DNA of 64,000 bases from Martinezella dioscoreae (GCF_009176305.1 NZ_BLAJ01000003.1:310001-374000); one strand, 5' to 3'; positions 1-7,962 are shown, counted from the first letter of the stretch. Translations and numbers: made by a program. Notes: generated by a model not told the origin, from the sequence alone.

Positions 1-1
1 G

Positions 2-1363
2 CTGTTGGACGACTACATCTTCATCGACATTCACGATCACGAGACCAGCGAATATCGTATCATCCCGACCTCGGATCTCACCGCCGAGCCCAAGATCGTG
101 GCCGAGCGCGAAACCGAGATCGAATATGAGATCAGCGAAGGTGGCGACGTTTTCTACATTCTCACCAATGACGGCGGCGCCAAGGATTTCAAGATCATGG
201 AAGCGCCGGCGGAGAACCCAGGCAAGGAAAACTGGCGCGAGGTCGTGCCCCACAAGCCAGGCACCTTGATCCTCAGCCATCTCGCCTATGCCCGCCATCT
301 CCTCTGGCTGGAGCGCAAGGACGGCCTGCCGCGCATCATCATCCGCGATCGTCGTACCGGCGAGGAGCATGCGATCGCCTTCGAAGAAGAGGCCTATGCG
401 CTCGGCCTGCAAGGTGCGGCGGAATACGACACGGATGTCATCCGCTTCTCCTATTCCTCGATGACGACGCCGAGCCAGCTTTACGACTACAACATGGTGA
501 CGCGCGAGCGCACGCTGCTGAAGACACAGGAAGTTCCTTCCGGCCACAATCCGGAAGACTATGTGACGCGCCGCGTCTTCGCGCCGGCCTGGGACGGCGA
601 GACGGTACCGGTGACGCTGCTTTATCGCAAGGACACGCCGCTGGACGGCTCCGCCCCCTGCCTGCTCTATGGCTACGGCGCCTATGGCGTCACCATCCCG
701 GCCGGCTTCAACACCAATTGCCTGTCGCTTGCCGATCGCGGCTTCGTCTACGCCATTGCCCATATCCGCGGCGGCAAGGATAAGGGCTTCGCCTGGTACG
801 AAGACGGCAAGATGGAAAAGAAGACCAATACCTTCAAGGACTTCATCGCAGCCGCCGACTATTTGAATCAGCAGAAGTTCACCTCTTACGCGAAGATCAT
901 TGCCGAGGGCGGATCGGCCGGCGGCATGCTGATGGGGGCCGTCGCCAACATGGCGCCGGAAAAATTCGCCGGCATCATCGCCGCCGTGCCCTTCGTCGAC
1001 GTGCTCAACACTATGCTTGACGACACTCTGCCGCTGACGCCGCCGGAATGGCCGGAATGGGGCAATCCGATCGAGAGCAAGGAAGAGTACGAGCAGATCG
1101 CCGCCTACAGCCCCTATGACAATGTCGGCGAGAAGCCCTATCCGCCGATCCTCGCACTCGGTGGCCTCACCGACCCGCGCGTCACCTATTGGGAACCGGC
1201 CAAGTGGGTCGCCAAGCTGCGCGACAAGACGACGAGCGACGCGCCCATCCTGCTGAAGACTAACATGGATGCCGGCCATGGCGGCGCTTCCGGCCGCTTC
1301 CAGCGCCTGGAGGAAGTCGCGTTCGAATACGCCTTCGCCGTCAAAGTCGCCGAGAAGATGTAA
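2..1363 (+). CDS. ptrB: Oligopeptidase B (S9 family), 3' part
   Basis: C-terminal ~450 residues of a prolyl-oligopeptidase-family serine peptidase; the frame is open to the window edge, so the true start lies upstream (the family is usually ~700 residues). Seen: end of the beta-propeller, then the alpha/beta-hydrolase domain with nucleophile motif GGSAGG (Ser codon 914-916), Asp in LTDPRV (1172-1174) and His in DAGHGG (1277-1279), a complete catalytic triad. The motif order and the acidic substrate-pocket residues fit oligopeptidase B, which cuts short peptides after Arg/Lys, more than prolyl oligopeptidase. Family function is established knowledge; exact specificity is inferred. Confidence 0.93.
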   Translation: MLDDYIFIDIHDHETSEYRIIPTSDLTAEPKIVAERETEIEYEISEGGDVFYILTNDGGAKDFKIMEAPAENPGKENWREVVPHKPGTLILSHLAYARHLLWLERKDGLPRIIIRDRRTGEEHAIAFEEEAYALGLQGAAEYDTDVIRFSYSSMTTPSQLYDYNMVTRERTLLKTQEVPSGHNPEDYVTRRVFAPAWDGETVPVTLLYRKDTPLDGSAPCLLYGYGAYGVTIPAGFNTNCLSLADRGFVYAIAHIRGGKDKGFAWYEDGKMEKKTNTFKDFIAAADYLNQQKFTSYAKIIAEGGSAGGMLMGAVANMAPEKFAGIIAAVPFVDVLNTMLDDTLPLTPPEWPEWGNPIESKEEYEQIAAYSPYDNVGEKPYPPILALGGLTDPRVTYWEPAKWVAKLRDKTTSDAPILLKTNMDAGHGGASGRFQRLEEVAFEYAFAVKVAEKM

Positions 1364-1384
1364 GCCGGACGGCGAGAGGAAGCC

Positions 1385-1906
1385 ATGACCGTTTTTGTTG
1401 CCCTGCTGCGTGCCGTCAATGTCGGTGGCACCGGCATGCTGTCCATGGCCGATCTCAAGGCACTGTGCGAAGAGATCGGCTTCAAGGATGTGCGCACTTA
1501 CATCCAGAGCGGCAATGTGGTTTTCCGCGCCGAAGCGGATGAGGCAACGGTGCTGGCTCAACTTGAAAAGGCGCTGGCTACGAAGATGGGCAAGTCTCCC
1601 GGCGTAATCCTGCGCAGCCGCGAAGCTCTCGAAAGGGTCGCGGAACATTCGCCCTTTCCGCACGCCAAGCCGAACTATCTGCTGGTCACCTTCCTGCAGG
1701 AAGCGGCACCGGAGGATGCGCTGGAGAAACTCGTCGCACCCGGCGGCGAGGAAGTGCATATCGCCGGCAGGGAGATCTACGTGCATTATCCCGATGGCTC
1801 GGGACGCTCGAAGCTCAAGCTGCCGGCGCTGAAGGCGGGAACATCGAGAAATCTCAATACGGTGCGCAAGCTTGCGGAGATGGCGCGGGAGCTGGAGGAA
1901 GACTAG
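1385..1906 (+). CDS. DUF1697 domain protein
   Basis: 173-residue protein with the DUF1697 signature: N-terminal VALLRAVNVGG, then MADLKALCEEIGF and YIQSGNVVF. The family has no agreed function. The start ATG follows a GAGAGGAAG ribosome-binding site and lies 21 bp after the peptidase stop on the same strand, so the two may be cotranscribed. Its stop codon shares the four bases CTAG with the stop of the convergent toxin gene. Confidence 0.88.
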   Translation: MTVFVALLRAVNVGGTGMLSMADLKALCEEIGFKDVRTYIQSGNVVFRAEADEATVLAQLEKALATKMGKSPGVILRSREALERVAEHSPFPHAKPNYLLVTFLQEAAPEDALEKLVAPGGEEVHIAGREIYVHYPDGSGRSKLKLPALKAGTSRNLNTVRKLAEMARELEED

Positions 1907-2178
1907 GGACGCGCCAACAGGGTCTCATAGTCTCTGCTTCCAAAGAAGACATTGGTGATCCAGACTGTATTTTCGACAATGGTGTAAAGGATGACGACGC
2001 TCTTTTCGAAAACCGCCATGCGAATGCCGGTACCTAGGTCGTCTCGAGCAACGCCTCCGAACGGTGCATCACCGATCTTTTCACAGCGCGCGTAGATACG
2101 ACCAATATATCCCTCCGCTGTTCTGATATTCTGACTTAGCTCGAACACGTAAGCTGCGACGTCAAGCAGATTTTCCAC
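1903..2178 (-). CDS. parE: ParE/RelE-superfamily toxin
   Basis: Small protein of the RelE/ParE fold; the C-terminal part (VVILYTIVENTVWITNVFFGSRDYETLL) matches the ParE pattern of a hydrophobic strand followed by G-R/S-R-D. ParE proteins poison DNA gyrase, but some relatives are mRNA interferases; which applies here is unknown. It lies immediately downstream of an antitoxin gene on the same strand. The start is problematic: the frame is open upstream to 2229 and encodes a good ParE N-terminus (ERYAVEYRPEA), but no ATG, GTG or TTG occurs before the GTG used here. An ATA at 2214-2212, just after the antitoxin stop, is the only other candidate. Confidence 0.8.
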   Translation of the reverse strand: MENLLDVAAYVFELSQNIRTAEGYIGRIYARCEKIGDAPFGGVARDDLGTGIRMAVFEKSVVILYTIVENTVWITNVFFGSRDYETLLARP

Positions 2179-2216
2179 GGCCTCCGGGCGGTACTCGACC
2201 GCATATCGCTCTATGT

Positions 2217-2477
2217 CTACCGACGCTTGTCAAAAAAAGCATCAAGGCGCTGTTTTACGTCGTGTCCGCTCAAGTTTGGCCGAGGGTCATCCAAAGATGC
2301 GGCAACCTTTTGTCTGATCGCTGCGATCCGCTGCTGATATTCCTCTTCTTCCCTTAGCCAGACTCGGACCGCCGCGCGTAACACCTCACTCGTAGAGGCA
2401 TAGCTCCCCGCATCGACGCGCGCCTTGATCGCAGCTACCATTTCACTGGGGAGCGAAATGCTCAGTTTCTCGTTCAT
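2217..2477 (-). CDS. parD: ParD/CopG-type antitoxin
   Basis: 86-residue protein with an N-terminal ribbon-helix-helix domain (KLSISLPSEMVAAIKARVDAG, then STSEVLRAAVRVWL), the standard DNA-binding fold of ParD antitoxins, and a charged C-terminal tail that would wrap the toxin. It is the first gene of the pair; the toxin follows directly. The ATG is preceded by AGAGGA. Repeated GTAGGA half-sites upstream suggest autoregulation. Confidence 0.87.
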   Translation of the reverse strand: MNEKLSISLPSEMVAAIKARVDAGSYASTSEVLRAAVRVWLREEEEYQQRIAAIRQKVAASLDDPRPNLSGHDVKQRLDAFFDKRR

Positions 2478-2493
2478 CGCAAAATCCTCTTAT

Positions 2494-2524
2494 ACGGTAG
2501 GATAAAGTAGGATGATTTCCTACC
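2494..2524 (-). promoter_or_regulatory. Probable ParD operator
   Basis: Two direct copies of GTAGGA (2497-2502 and 2507-2512) and an inverted copy TCCTAC (2518-2523) sit 20-46 bp upstream of the antitoxin ATG. The inner pair forms a 6-bp inverted repeat with a 5-bp spacer. Clustered short half-sites over the promoter are usual for ribbon-helix-helix autorepressors. Inference from position and symmetry. Confidence 0.6.
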
Positions 2525-2572
2525 TGGAGCAAGCGCCTTGCGCTGCCTAACTGTCGCCCCTACCTTAGGAAC

Positions 2573-4078
2573 ATGAGCTCTCCTCTTCACGATGATACCG
2601 CCCTTCGGGCGCCGACGGTCGCCTTCGACAACAGCTACGCGCGCCTGCCGCCGCAGTTTTTCACGGATCAGGCGCCGACCCCGGTTGCCGCGCCACAGCT
2701 GATCAAGTTCAACGAGGTGCTGGCGCGAGAACTCGGGCTGGATGCCGAAGCGTTGAAACAAAATGCGGCTGCAATCTTTTCGGGCAACGAGCTGCTGTCG
2801 GGATCGCAGCCGATCGCCATGGCTTATGCCGGTCATCAGTTCGGCAATTTCGTGCCGCAGCTTGGCGATGGACGCGCGATCCTCCTCGGCGAGGTGAAGG
2901 ATCGCAACGGCAGGCCCCGGGACATTCAGCTCAAGGGGTCGGGGCCTACGCCGTTTTCCCGCCGCGGCGACGGGCGCGCCGCACTCGGCCCGGTTCTGCG
3001 CGAATATATCGTCAGCGAGGCGATGCACGCGCTCGGCATTCCGACGACGCGGGCACTTGCGGCCGTGATCACCGGAGAACCTGTCTATCGCGAGGAGGTG
3101 CTGCCGGGTGCAGTGTTTACCCGCGTGGCGGCAAGCCATATTCGCGTCGGCACCTTCCAGTTCTTTGCGGCGCGGGGCGATACGGAAAGCGTGCGGACCC
3201 TGGCGGATTATGTCATTGCCCGGCACTATCCCGAGATCCGAGACCGCAAGAACCCTTATCTCGCACTGCTCGAAGCCGTGGCCGACCGGCAAGCTTCATT
3301 GATCGCGCGCTGGCTGCATGTCGGCTTCATCCACGGCGTGATGAACACCGACAATATGACCGTATCAGGCGAGACGATCGATTTCGGTCCCTGCGCCTTC
3401 ATGGATGCCTATGATCCGGCGACTGTCTTCTCGTCCATCGACCGCAATGGCCGCTATGCCTATGCCAACCAGCCGGCGATCGGCCAATGGAATCTCGCGC
3501 GCCTCGGCGAGACTTTGATTCCGCTGATCGCCCCCTCCGTCGATGCGGCGATCGATTTGGCGAACACGGTCATCAAAGCCTATGGCGAACGCTTTCAGGC
3601 CTATTGGCTTGCCGGCATGCGCGCCAAGATCGGTCTTGCAAACGAGGAGGACGGCGATCTCGAGCTGATCCAGTCGCTTTTGGCGACGATGCAGCAGCAG
3701 GGCGCGGATTTCACCCTCGCCTTCCGCCGGCTTGCCGCACTCGCGGCAGACGGAGATGTGGCCGATTTCGCCGCTACGTTCAACGAGCCGCAATTAGCGG
3801 CATCTTGGCTCGAAAGCTGGCGCGAGCGGCTTGCTCGCGATCCGCAGACGCCGGCAGCGCGTGCGGCGGCGATGCGCAAGGTCAATCCCGCCTTCATTCC
3901 CCGCAATCACCGGATCGAGCAGGCCATCGAGGCTGCTGTGGAGGACGACGACTTTTCTCTATTCGAAGCATTGCTGAAGGTGCTCGCCACCCCATACGAG
4001 GATCAGCCAGGCTTTGCGCCCTATGCAGAACCACCATTGCCGACAGAACGGGTGCTTCAGACCTTTTGCGGCACCTGA
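2573..4078 (+). CDS. selO: Protein adenylyltransferase SelO (YdiU)
   Basis: 501-residue pseudokinase-fold protein. Seen: DNSYARLPPQFF at the N-terminus, YAGHQFGNFVPQLGDGRA, GSGPTPFSRRGDGRA and HGVMNTDNMTVSGETIDFGPCAFMD, all SelO hallmarks including the Asn/Asp metal-binding segment. SelO transfers AMP from ATP to Ser/Thr/Tyr of target proteins and is linked to redox homeostasis (established for the family). Bacterial members often lack the C-terminal selenocysteine; this one ends FCGT with an ordinary Cys codon. The gene is divergent from the parD promoter. Confidence 0.93.
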   Translation: MSSPLHDDTALRAPTVAFDNSYARLPPQFFTDQAPTPVAAPQLIKFNEVLARELGLDAEALKQNAAAIFSGNELLSGSQPIAMAYAGHQFGNFVPQLGDGRAILLGEVKDRNGRPRDIQLKGSGPTPFSRRGDGRAALGPVLREYIVSEAMHALGIPTTRALAAVITGEPVYREEVLPGAVFTRVAASHIRVGTFQFFAARGDTESVRTLADYVIARHYPEIRDRKNPYLALLEAVADRQASLIARWLHVGFIHGVMNTDNMTVSGETIDFGPCAFMDAYDPATVFSSIDRNGRYAYANQPAIGQWNLARLGETLIPLIAPSVDAAIDLANTVIKAYGERFQAYWLAGMRAKIGLANEEDGDLELIQSLLATMQQQGADFTLAFRRLAALAADGDVADFAATFNEPQLAASWLESWRERLARDPQTPAARAAAMRKVNPAFIPRNHRIEQAIEAAVEDDDFSLFEALLKVLATPYEDQPGFAPYAEPPLPTERVLQTFCGT

Positions 4079-4145
4079 GGACGCTTGAGCGCACAAGCCC
4101 CAGACAGGCTTGCAGAGTCATCGTCCCCACAACCTGTTGGGAGAC

Positions 4146-4682
4146 ATGATGATGAAAGTGCACAGCAGCACCCAAAACTATTTCAGTGCGCCGATCCGCA
4201 GCCAGCAGAGCGGCGACAGCGACGACAGCACGCCCTTCTCGCTGCCGGGCGACGGTGGCGGCGACCAGGACGATACGCAGGGGCCTTCCATTGCCTCCAG
4301 CGGCGTCCCCTCCTCCATTTCGTCCGGCCTCTGGCTCAGCCAGTTCGGTGATTCCTCGTCTTCGACATCGGCCTCCGCTGACGATCAGTCTGGCGCGAGT
4401 GCTTCCAGCAGCTCGGCATCGTCAAGCGGCCAATCCGATCAGGATATTCTCGACGAGTTTGCCAAATGGGCAAATATGACGCCGGCGCAAAAGATCCGCG
4501 CACAATATCTGGAAGCGCATGGCCTGACGGAAGATTCTTTCAAGTCCTTGCCGGCCGACCAACAGAAGGCGATCAACGACCAGATTGCCGATGAGATCAA
4601 ACAGAAGCTCGGCGCCGGCAATGCTGATGGTGATAGCGATCAGGAAACGGACGGTGCGGCCTCGGCACTGGCGCTCGTCTGA
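4146..4682 (+). CDS. Serine-rich unknown protein
   Basis: About 178 residues. The N-terminal two thirds is low complexity, rich in Ser, Asp and Gly, with no signal peptide or membrane segment. The C-terminus is a conserved-looking helical module (FAKWANMTPAQKIRAQYLE, then DQQKAINDQIADEIKQKLG) similar to short uncharacterised rhizobial proteins carrying a TPAQKIR-type stretch. Three consecutive ATGs (4146, 4149, 4152) follow GGGAG at 4139-4143; 4149 or 4152 has the better spacing. A strong terminator follows. No function can be assigned. Confidence 0.7.
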   Translation: MMMKVHSSTQNYFSAPIRSQQSGDSDDSTPFSLPGDGGGDQDDTQGPSIASSGVPSSISSGLWLSQFGDSSSSTSASADDQSGASASSSSASSSGQSDQDILDEFAKWANMTPAQKIRAQYLEAHGLTEDSFKSLPADQQKAINDQIADEIKQKLGAGNADGDSDQETDGAASALALV

Positions 4683-4702
4683 GTCAATTGCCAAACCACT
4701 TG

Positions 4703-4750
4703 AAGACGATACGGAGCTGATTCACATCTCGCCCGTATCATCTTGTTTTT
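4703..4750 (+). terminator. Rho-independent terminator
   Basis: A 12-bp stem (AAGACGATACGG at 4703-4714 against CCGTATCATCTT at 4733-4744, one mismatch) is followed by GTTTTTATT. It lies 21 bp after the serine-rich gene stop, on the plus strand. The convergent beta-lactamase gene ends at 4766. Confidence 0.75.
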
Positions 4751-4765
4751 ATTATCGATATCTCG

Positions 4766-5767
4766 CTATTGCCCTACCATATCGACGACGATCTTGCTGA
4801 TCTCGGCAAACACTGCCTCCACATCCTTTGCAGGTGCGGTCGCCTCGGCAACAAATGTCGTGACCAGGATCGCACCCCGATCCGGCGGCCAGATAACAGC
4901 GATATCCGCATAGGAACCGTTATTGCCTGTACCGGTCTTATCGCCAACTTTCCACTCCTTCGGCAGACCGGCCCGCAGGCGATTGTTGCCCGTCGTGTTG
5001 GCGACCAGCCAGTTGACCAGCTGATCCCTCGATGTTTCCGACAGCGTATTGCCGAGGGTCAGAAGGCCGATCGAATCCAGCATCGCGTCCGGCGTCGTCG
5101 TATCGCGCGGGTCGTCCTTGACGGCCTGATTGACATCGGGCTCGTTGCGGTCGAGGCGGGTCTCGGTATCGCCCGTGGTGCGCAGCCATGAGGTCAACGC
5201 GGCAGGGCCGCCGAAGCTTTCGAGCAGAAGATTGCCGGCCGTATTATCGCTCAGCGTGATTGCGGCTGCGCAGAGCTCGGCAATGGTCATGCCATCGCCG
5301 TCGGCATGCTTTTCTGTTTCCGGCGAATAGGTGACGACCTTGTCCTTGCCATAGGTGACGCGCCGGTCGAGCTTTTCCGTGCCCTGATCGACGCGCGCCA
5401 GCACAAAGCCAACGGCAAGCGCCTTATAGGTGCTGCACAGGGGAAAATGCTCCTCCTCACGATGGCCGAGGGAAATATTGGTTTCGGTGTCAAGCACGGA
5501 GACGCCGAGACGACCACCGGTCTTCTGTTCCAGATCGGCCAGCTGCTTGTCGACATCGTCGGACAGTTGCGAATTGTCCTGCGCTGCGCTGTCGTCTTGC
5601 GGGCTCTGGCCGCCGGCGTCGGGCGTTGCCGGATTGTCCGTTGCGGGAGGCGTCTGCGCCGGCGTGCCGCTATCCTCAGCGAAAAGCCTATCGGGGCGGA
5701 GCGTCAGGACGGGAAGAAGCAGCGCCGAGCCAGCCATGAGGCGGCGGCGCGTGAGCAATGTGGGCAT
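4766..5767 (-). CDS. bla: Class A beta-lactamase
   Basis: 333 residues. Active-site motifs are all present: STYK with Ser112 and Lys115, SDN at 173-175, a Glu209 in RNEPDVNQ (Ambler E166), and KTG at 277-279. A Cys directly before the catalytic Ser, as in KPC/NMC-type enzymes, is also present. The N-terminus carries a twin-arginine-like signal (TRRRLMAG plus hydrophobic stretch) and then a ~45-residue Pro/Asp/Gln-rich linker before the catalytic domain, longer than usual. It should hydrolyse beta-lactams in the periplasm. No ampR-like regulator is adjacent, so it looks like an intrinsic chromosomal enzyme. Confidence 0.93.
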   Translation of the reverse strand: MPTLLTRRRLMAGSALLLPVLTLRPDRLFAEDSGTPAQTPPATDNPATPDAGGQSPQDDSAAQDNSQLSDDVDKQLADLEQKTGGRLGVSVLDTETNISLGHREEEHFPLCSTYKALAVGFVLARVDQGTEKLDRRVTYGKDKVVTYSPETEKHADGDGMTIAELCAAAITLSDNTAGNLLLESFGGPAALTSWLRTTGDTETRLDRNEPDVNQAVKDDPRDTTTPDAMLDSIGLLTLGNTLSETSRDQLVNWLVANTTGNNRLRAGLPKEWKVGDKTGTGNNGSYADIAVIWPPDRGAILVTTFVAEATAPAKDVEAVFAEISKIVVDMVGQ

Positions 5768-5852
5768 ATGAGAGGCCTCCAGCGGAATCGGCAGGTCTTG
5801 GGCTATGCGAGGAATGTGGCAAGCCTCTGACCTGACCGATTGCTAACGGATT

Positions 5853-6854
5853 CTATGCCGCCTTGTCGACGGTAACTTCGACCGTCACGTGCGAGAGCTC
5901 GTGGATCTCGGCAAGCCGCGCCTTGTAGAAAGACGGATCGCGCAAGACGGGCGTTGCGACCGCGACGATGGCGGCATGATGCCCCGGGCCGACCTGCCAT
6001 ACGTGCAGATCCGTGATGCGATCCTCCTCCGTCTCGATCGCTTCGCGGATCTCCTCGGGCAGATCCTCGCCTTGCGGAATGAAATCGAGGAGAACGGCGC
6101 CGGAAGCGCGCAGCAGGCTCCATGCCCATTGCAGGATGACCAGGCCGCCGACGATGCCCATGACCGGATCGAGGAAGGTCCAGCCGAAACGGCTGCCGAG
6201 CAGCAGGGCAACAATGGCGAGAACCGAGGTCATCGCGTCGGCAATGACATGGACATAGACCGAGCGCAGATTGTTGTCCCTGCCACCTTTTTGGTCATGG
6301 TCGTGGTGGTGATGATCGTCGCCGTGCTCATGATGATGGTCATGATCGTGGGCATGGCCATGGCTGTGCCCGTGGCCGGCGTGGCCGTGGTGGTGATGGC
6401 TATGGTCGTCGCGCAGCAACCAGGCGCTGGCGAGATTGACGAGAAGACCAACTACCGCAATAGCAATTGCTTCGCGGAAATTGATTGCCACCGGATCGAG
6501 CAATCTCAGAATGCTCTCCCAGCCCATGATGAGCGCGATCAGCGCCAGCACGATGGCGCTGGCAAAGCCCGCGAGATCGCCGAACTTACCGGTGCCGAAG
6601 GTGAAGCGCGCATTGTGCGCATGCCGGCGCGCATAGAGATAGGCGAGCGCCGAGATCAGCATGGCGCTGACATGGGTCGACATATGCCAGCCGTCGGCGA
6701 GCAGTGCCATCGAGCCATAGATTGTGCCCGCGCCGATCTCGACCACCATCATGACGGCGGTCAGCGCGATGACGGCCCAGATGCGACGCTCGTTGCGCTG
6801 ATGATCGGAGCCCAGAAAAACGTGGCTGTGGCCCATTTCGGAAGAAATACTCAT
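5853..6854 (-). CDS. dmeF: CDF-family Ni/Co efflux transporter DmeF
   Basis: 333-residue cation diffusion facilitator with about six membrane segments, a metal-site HMSTH motif in the second, and a very His/Asp-rich cytoplasmic loop at about residues 150-192 of the kind that buffers or senses metal. The C-terminal cytoplasmic domain ends in VEVTVDKAA. It exports divalent metal in exchange for protons. The gene follows an RcnR-type regulator with the same orientation and a 31-bp gap, the dmeRF arrangement described in Rhizobium leguminosarum for Co/Ni resistance. Metal preference is inferred from this context. Confidence 0.93.
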   Translation of the reverse strand: MSISSEMGHSHVFLGSDHQRNERRIWAVIALTAVMMVVEIGAGTIYGSMALLADGWHMSTHVSAMLISALAYLYARRHAHNARFTFGTGKFGDLAGFASAIVLALIALIMGWESILRLLDPVAINFREAIAIAVVGLLVNLASAWLLRDDHSHHHHGHAGHGHSHGHAHDHDHHHEHGDDHHHHDHDQKGGRDNNLRSVYVHVIADAMTSVLAIVALLLGSRFGWTFLDPVMGIVGGLVILQWAWSLLRASGAVLLDFIPQGEDLPEEIREAIETEEDRITDLHVWQVGPGHHAAIVAVATPVLRDPSFYKARLAEIHELSHVTVEVTVDKAA

Positions 6855-6885
6855 GACATTAGTCTCTCTTTGAACGCTCGAATCG

Positions 6886-7158
6886 TCACCGCAGATAGGT
6901 CTTCAGCACGTCGGCAATCTCATCGACCGCCTGCCGGCGGCCCTCTTCACTTTCGGCATGCAGCACGTGCTCCTGCAGATGGTCTTCAAGAACCTCCCCG
7001 GTCAGCCCCGTCAGGGCACCGCGAATGGAGGCCAGCAGCTGCAAGATTTCCCCGCAGGGGCGCTCGGCCTCGAGCGCCCGCTCCACCGCTTCCATCTGTC
7101 CTTTGAGACGGCGGACGCGTGAGAGGAGCTTGGCTTGCTGACGAATGGTATGGGACAT
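6886..7158 (-). CDS. dmeR: Metal-sensing repressor DmeR (RcnR/CsoR family)
   Basis: 90-residue all-helical repressor. The start MSHTIR gives His3, Cys35, His60 and His64, exactly the Ni/Co ligand set of RcnR. A longer frame to 7269 exists but lacks family similarity. The family binds A/T-flanked G tracts and releases DNA on metal binding; such a site lies 17-37 bp upstream of the start. It probably represses dmeRF until Ni(II) or Co(II) accumulates. Confidence 0.93.
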   Translation of the reverse strand: MSHTIRQQAKLLSRVRRLKGQMEAVERALEAERPCGEILQLLASIRGALTGLTGEVLEDHLQEHVLHAESEEGRRQAVDEIADVLKTYLR

Positions 7159-7171
7159 CGTGGCCTCGATT

Positions 7172-7192
7172 ATAATATAGGGGGGTATACTA
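7172..7192 (-). promoter_or_regulatory. DmeR (RcnR/CsoR-type) operator
   Basis: A run of six G (7180-7185) is flanked by AT-rich arms, reading ATATA-G6-TATAC, the typical operator shape for RcnR/CsoR regulators. It sits 14-34 bp upstream of dmeR, so binding would cover the dmeRF promoter. Confidence 0.8.
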
Positions 7193-7319
7193 TTTGTGAC
7201 GATGAATGGGAAGCCATACTTAGTCGCGACGATCGGACGATGAGGTGACCAGCAGAGTATCCCATCCACCTGTACAGCTACCTAGCCTTGCAATTTCCAT
7301 GAACGGGCCTCATATGTTG

Positions 7320-7334
7320 CTCTAGAGACTAGAG
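7320..7334 (+). promoter_or_regulatory. MerR-type promoter dyad
   Basis: Perfect inverted repeat CTCTAG-AGA-CTAGAG, preceded by TTGCTC as a possible -35. MerR-family metal regulators bind such dyads between an overlong -35/-10 spacing. It ends 16 bp before the MerR gene start, consistent with autoregulation and a very short or absent leader. Confidence 0.7.
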
Positions 7335-7350
7335 GTATTGGGGACTCTGA

Positions 7351-7764
7351 ATGCTAACCATCGGCGATCTATCCAAGCGGACGGGCGTGAAAGTGCCGAC
7401 AATCCGTTATTATGAGCAGATGGGCCTGATATCGGAGCCCGAGCGCAGCGAAGGCAATCAGCGGCGTTACTCCAAAGCCGATCTCGAGCGTCTCGCCTTT
7501 ATCCGTCATGGCCGCGACCTCGGACTGACGATCGATGCCATCAAGGAGCTGATTTCGCTCAGCCAGCATCCGGACCGCCCCTGCGTCGGCGCCGACCGTA
7601 TCGCCAAGGAACATCTGGATGACGTTCGCACCAAGATTGCGCGGCTGAAGAAGCTGGAGCACGAACTGGAGCGCATCGTCTCGCACTGCGATGGCCACAG
7701 CATCGAAGACTGCTATGTGATCCGTGCACTCTCCGACCACGGCCTGTGCGAACACGAGCATTGA
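7351..7764 (+). CDS. MerR-family heavy-metal regulator
   Basis: 137 residues. N-terminal winged-helix HTH (MLTIGDLSKRTGVKVPTIRY, then YYEQMGLI), a long dimerisation helix, and Cys78, Cys113 and Cys121. The Cys placement, with a C-terminal C-x7-C loop containing His116, matches Zn/Cd/Pb-type MerR proteins (ZntR, CadR, PbrR) rather than Cu-type CueR. It is divergent from dmeRF; no cognate exporter other than dmeF is adjacent. Metal identity is inferred. Confidence 0.88.
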   Translation: MLTIGDLSKRTGVKVPTIRYYEQMGLISEPERSEGNQRRYSKADLERLAFIRHGRDLGLTIDAIKELISLSQHPDRPCVGADRIAKEHLDDVRTKIARLKKLEHELERIVSHCDGHSIEDCYVIRALSDHGLCEHEH

Positions 7765-7884
7765 GGCCCCATTGACAAACGCGCTGAACCGGATCATTGA
7801 TGCGCCCATGATCACGCACGCGCTCCACAACTGCTCGTATTTTTGGCTGTACCTGTAACGGGCGGCCAAGACAGATCATATTGT

Positions 7885-7913
7885 CAACAAGCCGCCGTCA
7901 GGCGGCTTTGTTG
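7885..7913 (+). terminator. Stem-loop terminator
   Basis: Hairpin AAGCCGCC-GTCA-GGCGGCTT (7889-7896 and 7901-7908), with outer bases CAAC/GTTG also able to pair and a TTTGTTGT tail. It lies in the 198-bp gap between the MerR and GNAT genes, in which I see no gene. Confidence 0.6.
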
Positions 7914-7962
7914 TATCGGCAGCGTCCTGACGGCTCATTGAAAAACAAGGACGCAAAATGCC

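Noticed and set aside
5889..7106. 405-codon plus-strand frame opposite dmeF/dmeR
   Set aside because: Spans two convincing minus-strand genes and their gap; the low-complexity Val/Met stretch is the reverse of the His-rich loop of DmeF.
7159..7269. 37-residue N-terminal extension of DmeR
   Set aside because: It would run through the G-tract operator and lose the RcnR-type His3 numbering; the MSHTIR start is canonical.
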